From contig JANYFQ010000492.1 of NCBI GenBank assembly GCA_025362615.1, positions 1 to 6,793 of the forward strand: a stretch of 6,793 nucleotides of DNA. Reading direction: 5' to 3'. Positions 5,614-6,793 of this stretch are shown one piece after another. The translations under genes and the position numbers were made by a program. The stretch comes from Hymenobacter sp. Lineage in GTDB: Bacteria > Bacteroidota > Bacteroidia > Cytophagales > Hymenobacteraceae. Each line of letters begins with the position of its first letter. Positions within the stretch are counted from its first letter, which is position 1. Under the pieces are notes generated by a model that saw nothing but the letters and a program-made list of their open reading frames with translations, made no database searches and had not been told where the DNA came from.

Positions 5614-6607
5614 CTATTGTTGGGCAGGTCAATTCCTGGCGCATATACGCATCCAGCAAGCCCTGTTTGAGTTCGTAAACCGTCTGATGACTACTGTAAG
5701 CCAACGACTTGAGCCGGGTCCACACGCGCAGGGCCAACCCAATGTGGTTGCGCTGGCTGCGGGCCAGCCGGCACTGGCAGGCCTCGAGGCCGGTGAGCTG
5801 CCTGGCTTCGCGGTGAAACGGCTCAATCGTCCAGCGGACGCCGCTTTTTGCCTCGGCGGCGACCGTGTCGTTTTGAGCCAACTCGTTGGTGACGAGGTAG
5901 TCCGTCCGGTGGGTATTTACCAGTACGCGGAACAATTTCAACTTCGAATCCTTGGGCATGCCCTTCACTTTCACCGTTTTGCCCCGCGCCGCCTCGGCCG
6001 CCGACCACACCAGGTAGCTCACGGGCTGGTACGGCTGCTGGCCGCCGGTGTCGTCCACCGAGCGGTTGCTTTTGAGCGGGCAATAGAATATTTTGCCCGC
6101 CGCCGCCACCCACTTGAAGAGCTTCGTCGTGGCGTACCAACTGTCCAGCAGCACGGTACGGTACGGGATGCCGCGCGGGACCAGTTGCGCCAGCATCGCG
6201 GCAACGTGGTCGAGCTTGGTGCGGCCGTCGGCTTCGGGCGTGAAGAGGCGGTAGTCAATGAGCCAAAACTGGCCCGTGTCGGGGTTGACGTACACGCACG
6301 TGACCAGGCCGATGCCCGGAATCAGGCCGTGGGCGTTGCCACTGTATTGGCGACGAACCAGTTCGATGCGGCGGCTGTACCGCTTGTCGAGCACCGTGTC
6401 GTCAAACAAGACGTAGCCGCGTTCGCTCAACACCACCTCGGCCCGCACCTGGTGCCAAAGTTGACGCGGCGTAACGTGCTGCGTGCGAAGAAAATACTGC
6501 ACGTTGTCGTGCGTGAGCCCCTCCAGGTGGTCGGCCAGGTAGGTGCCCGTGTAATTGACGTGGCTGCTCAACAAGAACTGCCCGTAAAGCTCCGCTGTGA
6601 CTTTCAT
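5603..6607 (-). CDS. DDE transposase of the insertion sequence
   Basis: This 334-residue protein catalyses excision and insertion of the surrounding element. The catalytic acidic residues can be placed. LFDD (67-70) in the segment YVLFDDTVLDK gives the first Asp, LLDSWY (153-158) the second Asp, and WTIEPFHREARQLTG (259-273) the Glu (E262). The last segment has the spaced R/E arrangement of IS4-type enzymes. VRRQYSGN (84-91) and CQCRLARSQRNHIG (277-290) are conserved in this type of transposase. The N-terminal 50 residues (MKVTAELYGQFLLSS...) resemble a helical DNA-binding region. The gene is intact, with no frameshift. It starts 20 bases inside the right terminal repeat and its stop overlaps the left one. 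I recall similar proteins, with ends reading TAGGACTTACGCA, from filamentous cyanobacteria, but could not check this. Confidence 0.92.
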   Translation of the reverse strand: MKVTAELYGQFLLSSHVNYTGTYLADHLEGLTHDNVQYFLRTQHVTPRQLWHQVRAEVVLSERGYVLFDDTVLDKRYSRRIELVRRQYSGNAHGLIPGIGLVTCVYVNPDTGQFWLIDYRLFTPEADGRTKLDHVAAMLAQLVPRGIPYRTVLLDSWYATTKLFKWVAAAGKIFYCPLKSNRSVDDTGGQQPYQPVSYLVWSAAEAARGKTVKVKGMPKDSKLKLFRVLVNTHRTDYLVTNELAQNDTVAAEAKSGVRWTIEPFHREARQLTGLEACQCRLARSQRNHIGLALRVWTRLKSLAYSSHQTVYELKQGLLDAYMRQELTCPTIVFA

Positions 6608-6626
6608 TTTTGTGTCAAGTTACCAC

Positions 6627-6643
6627 TTTTTGCGTAAGTCCTA
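6627..6643 (-). repeat. Terminal inverted repeat, transposase 5' side
   Basis: This is the exact inverted copy of 5597-5613. The transposase ATG lies 20 bases further inside. It is followed directly by the right GAATT target copy. Confidence 0.9.
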
Positions 6644-6648
6644 GAATT
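6644..6648 (+). repeat. Target site duplication, right copy (GAATT)
   Basis: Identical to 5592-5596. Removing the insertion sequence and one copy joins the 8-bp tandem array to the foldback-element end at 6654. Confidence 0.8.
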
Positions 6649-6653
6649 ATTAG

Positions 6654-6669
6654 CTGCTGTTACGCGGTG
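6654..6669 (+). repeat. Third copy of the foldback-element end
   Basis: CTGCTGTTACGCGGTG is an exact 16-base match to the reverse complement of 4874-4889, the right end of the foldback element. It also matches the left end at 4695-4708 with one difference over 14 bases. Here it is followed by different hairpins, so the same end sequence is attached to different internal sequence. Confidence 0.75.
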
Positions 6670-6671
6670 CT

Positions 6672-6696
6672 CCGAACCCCGAAGGGGTTCAACAGC
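6672..6696 (+). repeat. 25-bp hairpin repeat, copy 1
   Basis: This contains a perfect stem GAACCCC-GAA-GGGGTTC (6674-6690) followed by AACAGC. All 25 bases recur identically at 6758-6782. Confidence 0.85.
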
Positions 6697-6701
6697 ACAG
6701 T

Positions 6702-6736
6702 CCTGGGTTGGCGCAGCGCAGCGGAGCCTACCCAGG
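6702..6736 (+). repeat. Stem-loop between the two 25-bp repeats
   Basis: CCTGGGTTGGC (6702-6712) pairs with GCCTACCCAGG (6726-6736) with one T-T mismatch, giving ten pairs around a 13-base loop that contains GCAGCGCAGCGG. It has no coding evidence and is probably part of a compound extragenic palindromic repeat. Confidence 0.7.
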
Positions 6737-6757
6737 GTCCGATGATGCCCCGACCGG

Positions 6758-6782
6758 CCGAACCCCGAAGGGGTTCAACAGC
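6758..6782 (+). repeat. 25-bp hairpin repeat, copy 2
   Basis: Identical to 6672-6696, with a period of 86 bases. The window ends 11 bases later, so further copies may follow. Confidence 0.85.
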
Positions 6783-6793
6783 CTTCGGTTTGC

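Larger units (their letters stand above)
5597..6643 (-). mobile_element. Complete insertion sequence, IS4/IS701-like, 1047 bp
   Basis: The ends TAGGACTTACGCAAAAA (5597-5613) and its exact inverted copy (6627-6643) are 17-bp perfect terminal repeats. GAATT flanks both sides (5592-5596 and 6644-6648) as a five-base target duplication. One transposase gene on the minus strand fills the element, and its stop codon lies inside the left terminal repeat. The perfect ends and intact gene suggest a recent insertion. The size of about 1.05 kb and five-base duplication resemble what I recall of the ISAba11-like group related to IS701. Family assignment is tentative. Confidence 0.92.

Noticed and set aside
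5687..6637. Plus-strand frame opposite the transposase
   Set aside because: It is antisense to an intact transposase with identifiable DDE residues and has no recognisable motif.
6672..6782. Short CRISPR array
   Set aside because: There are only two repeats, and each is a self-contained extragenic hairpin. The 61-base spacer itself holds a stem-loop, and no cas gene is present.

Overview
The window is GC-rich bacterial DNA that most resembles a Hymenobacter-type member of the Bacteroidota (Cytophagales). This is an inference from four things: the GC-rich coding style, a DUF4230 protein, TAnnTTTG-like -7 boxes a few bases before start codons, and the general look of the proteins. No ribosomal or other phylogenetic marker is present, so the genus is not proven.

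Left part (1-3277): a plus-strand run of mostly unrecognised genes. It starts with a 52-residue single-span membrane peptide (78-236), followed by a terminator-like hairpin. Next is orphan protein A (291-971), then two small orphan genes (1120-1488 and 1584-1901), then orphan protein B (2015-2590), and last a secreted CAP/SCP-like protein (2615-3277). Proteins A and B are diverged paralogues: they align without gaps over about 47 residues around a TDFW motif. They bracket the two small orphan genes. A 17-bp-stem hairpin follows the first small orphan gene.

Middle part (3335-5585): a GT-C (GT39/PMT-like) membrane glycosyltransferase on the minus strand converges with the CAP gene and diverges from a DUF4230 membrane-anchored gene. 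The 358-bp divergent interval is the most unusual part of the window. It is almost entirely a nested inverted repeat with at least eight small hairpins. Outer 28-bp arms lie about 28-29 bp from each start codon, and an inner foldback of about 200 bp looks like a MITE or compound REP element. The two genes therefore carry nearly mirror-image leaders and similar TACCTTC -7 boxes.

Right part (5597-6793): a complete insertion sequence of 1047 bp with 17-bp perfect terminal repeats, a GAATT target duplication and one intact DDE transposase. It is inserted beside a third copy of the end of the inner foldback element. Beyond it are two 25-bp hairpin repeats, 86 bp apart, flanking another hairpin.

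Two 8-bp tandem arrays touch coding sequence. One lies in frame in the glycosyltransferase and the other contains the DUF4230 stop codon. Because the unit is not a multiple of three, both could vary the protein by slippage. No defence system, CRISPR array, tRNA or rRNA was seen.
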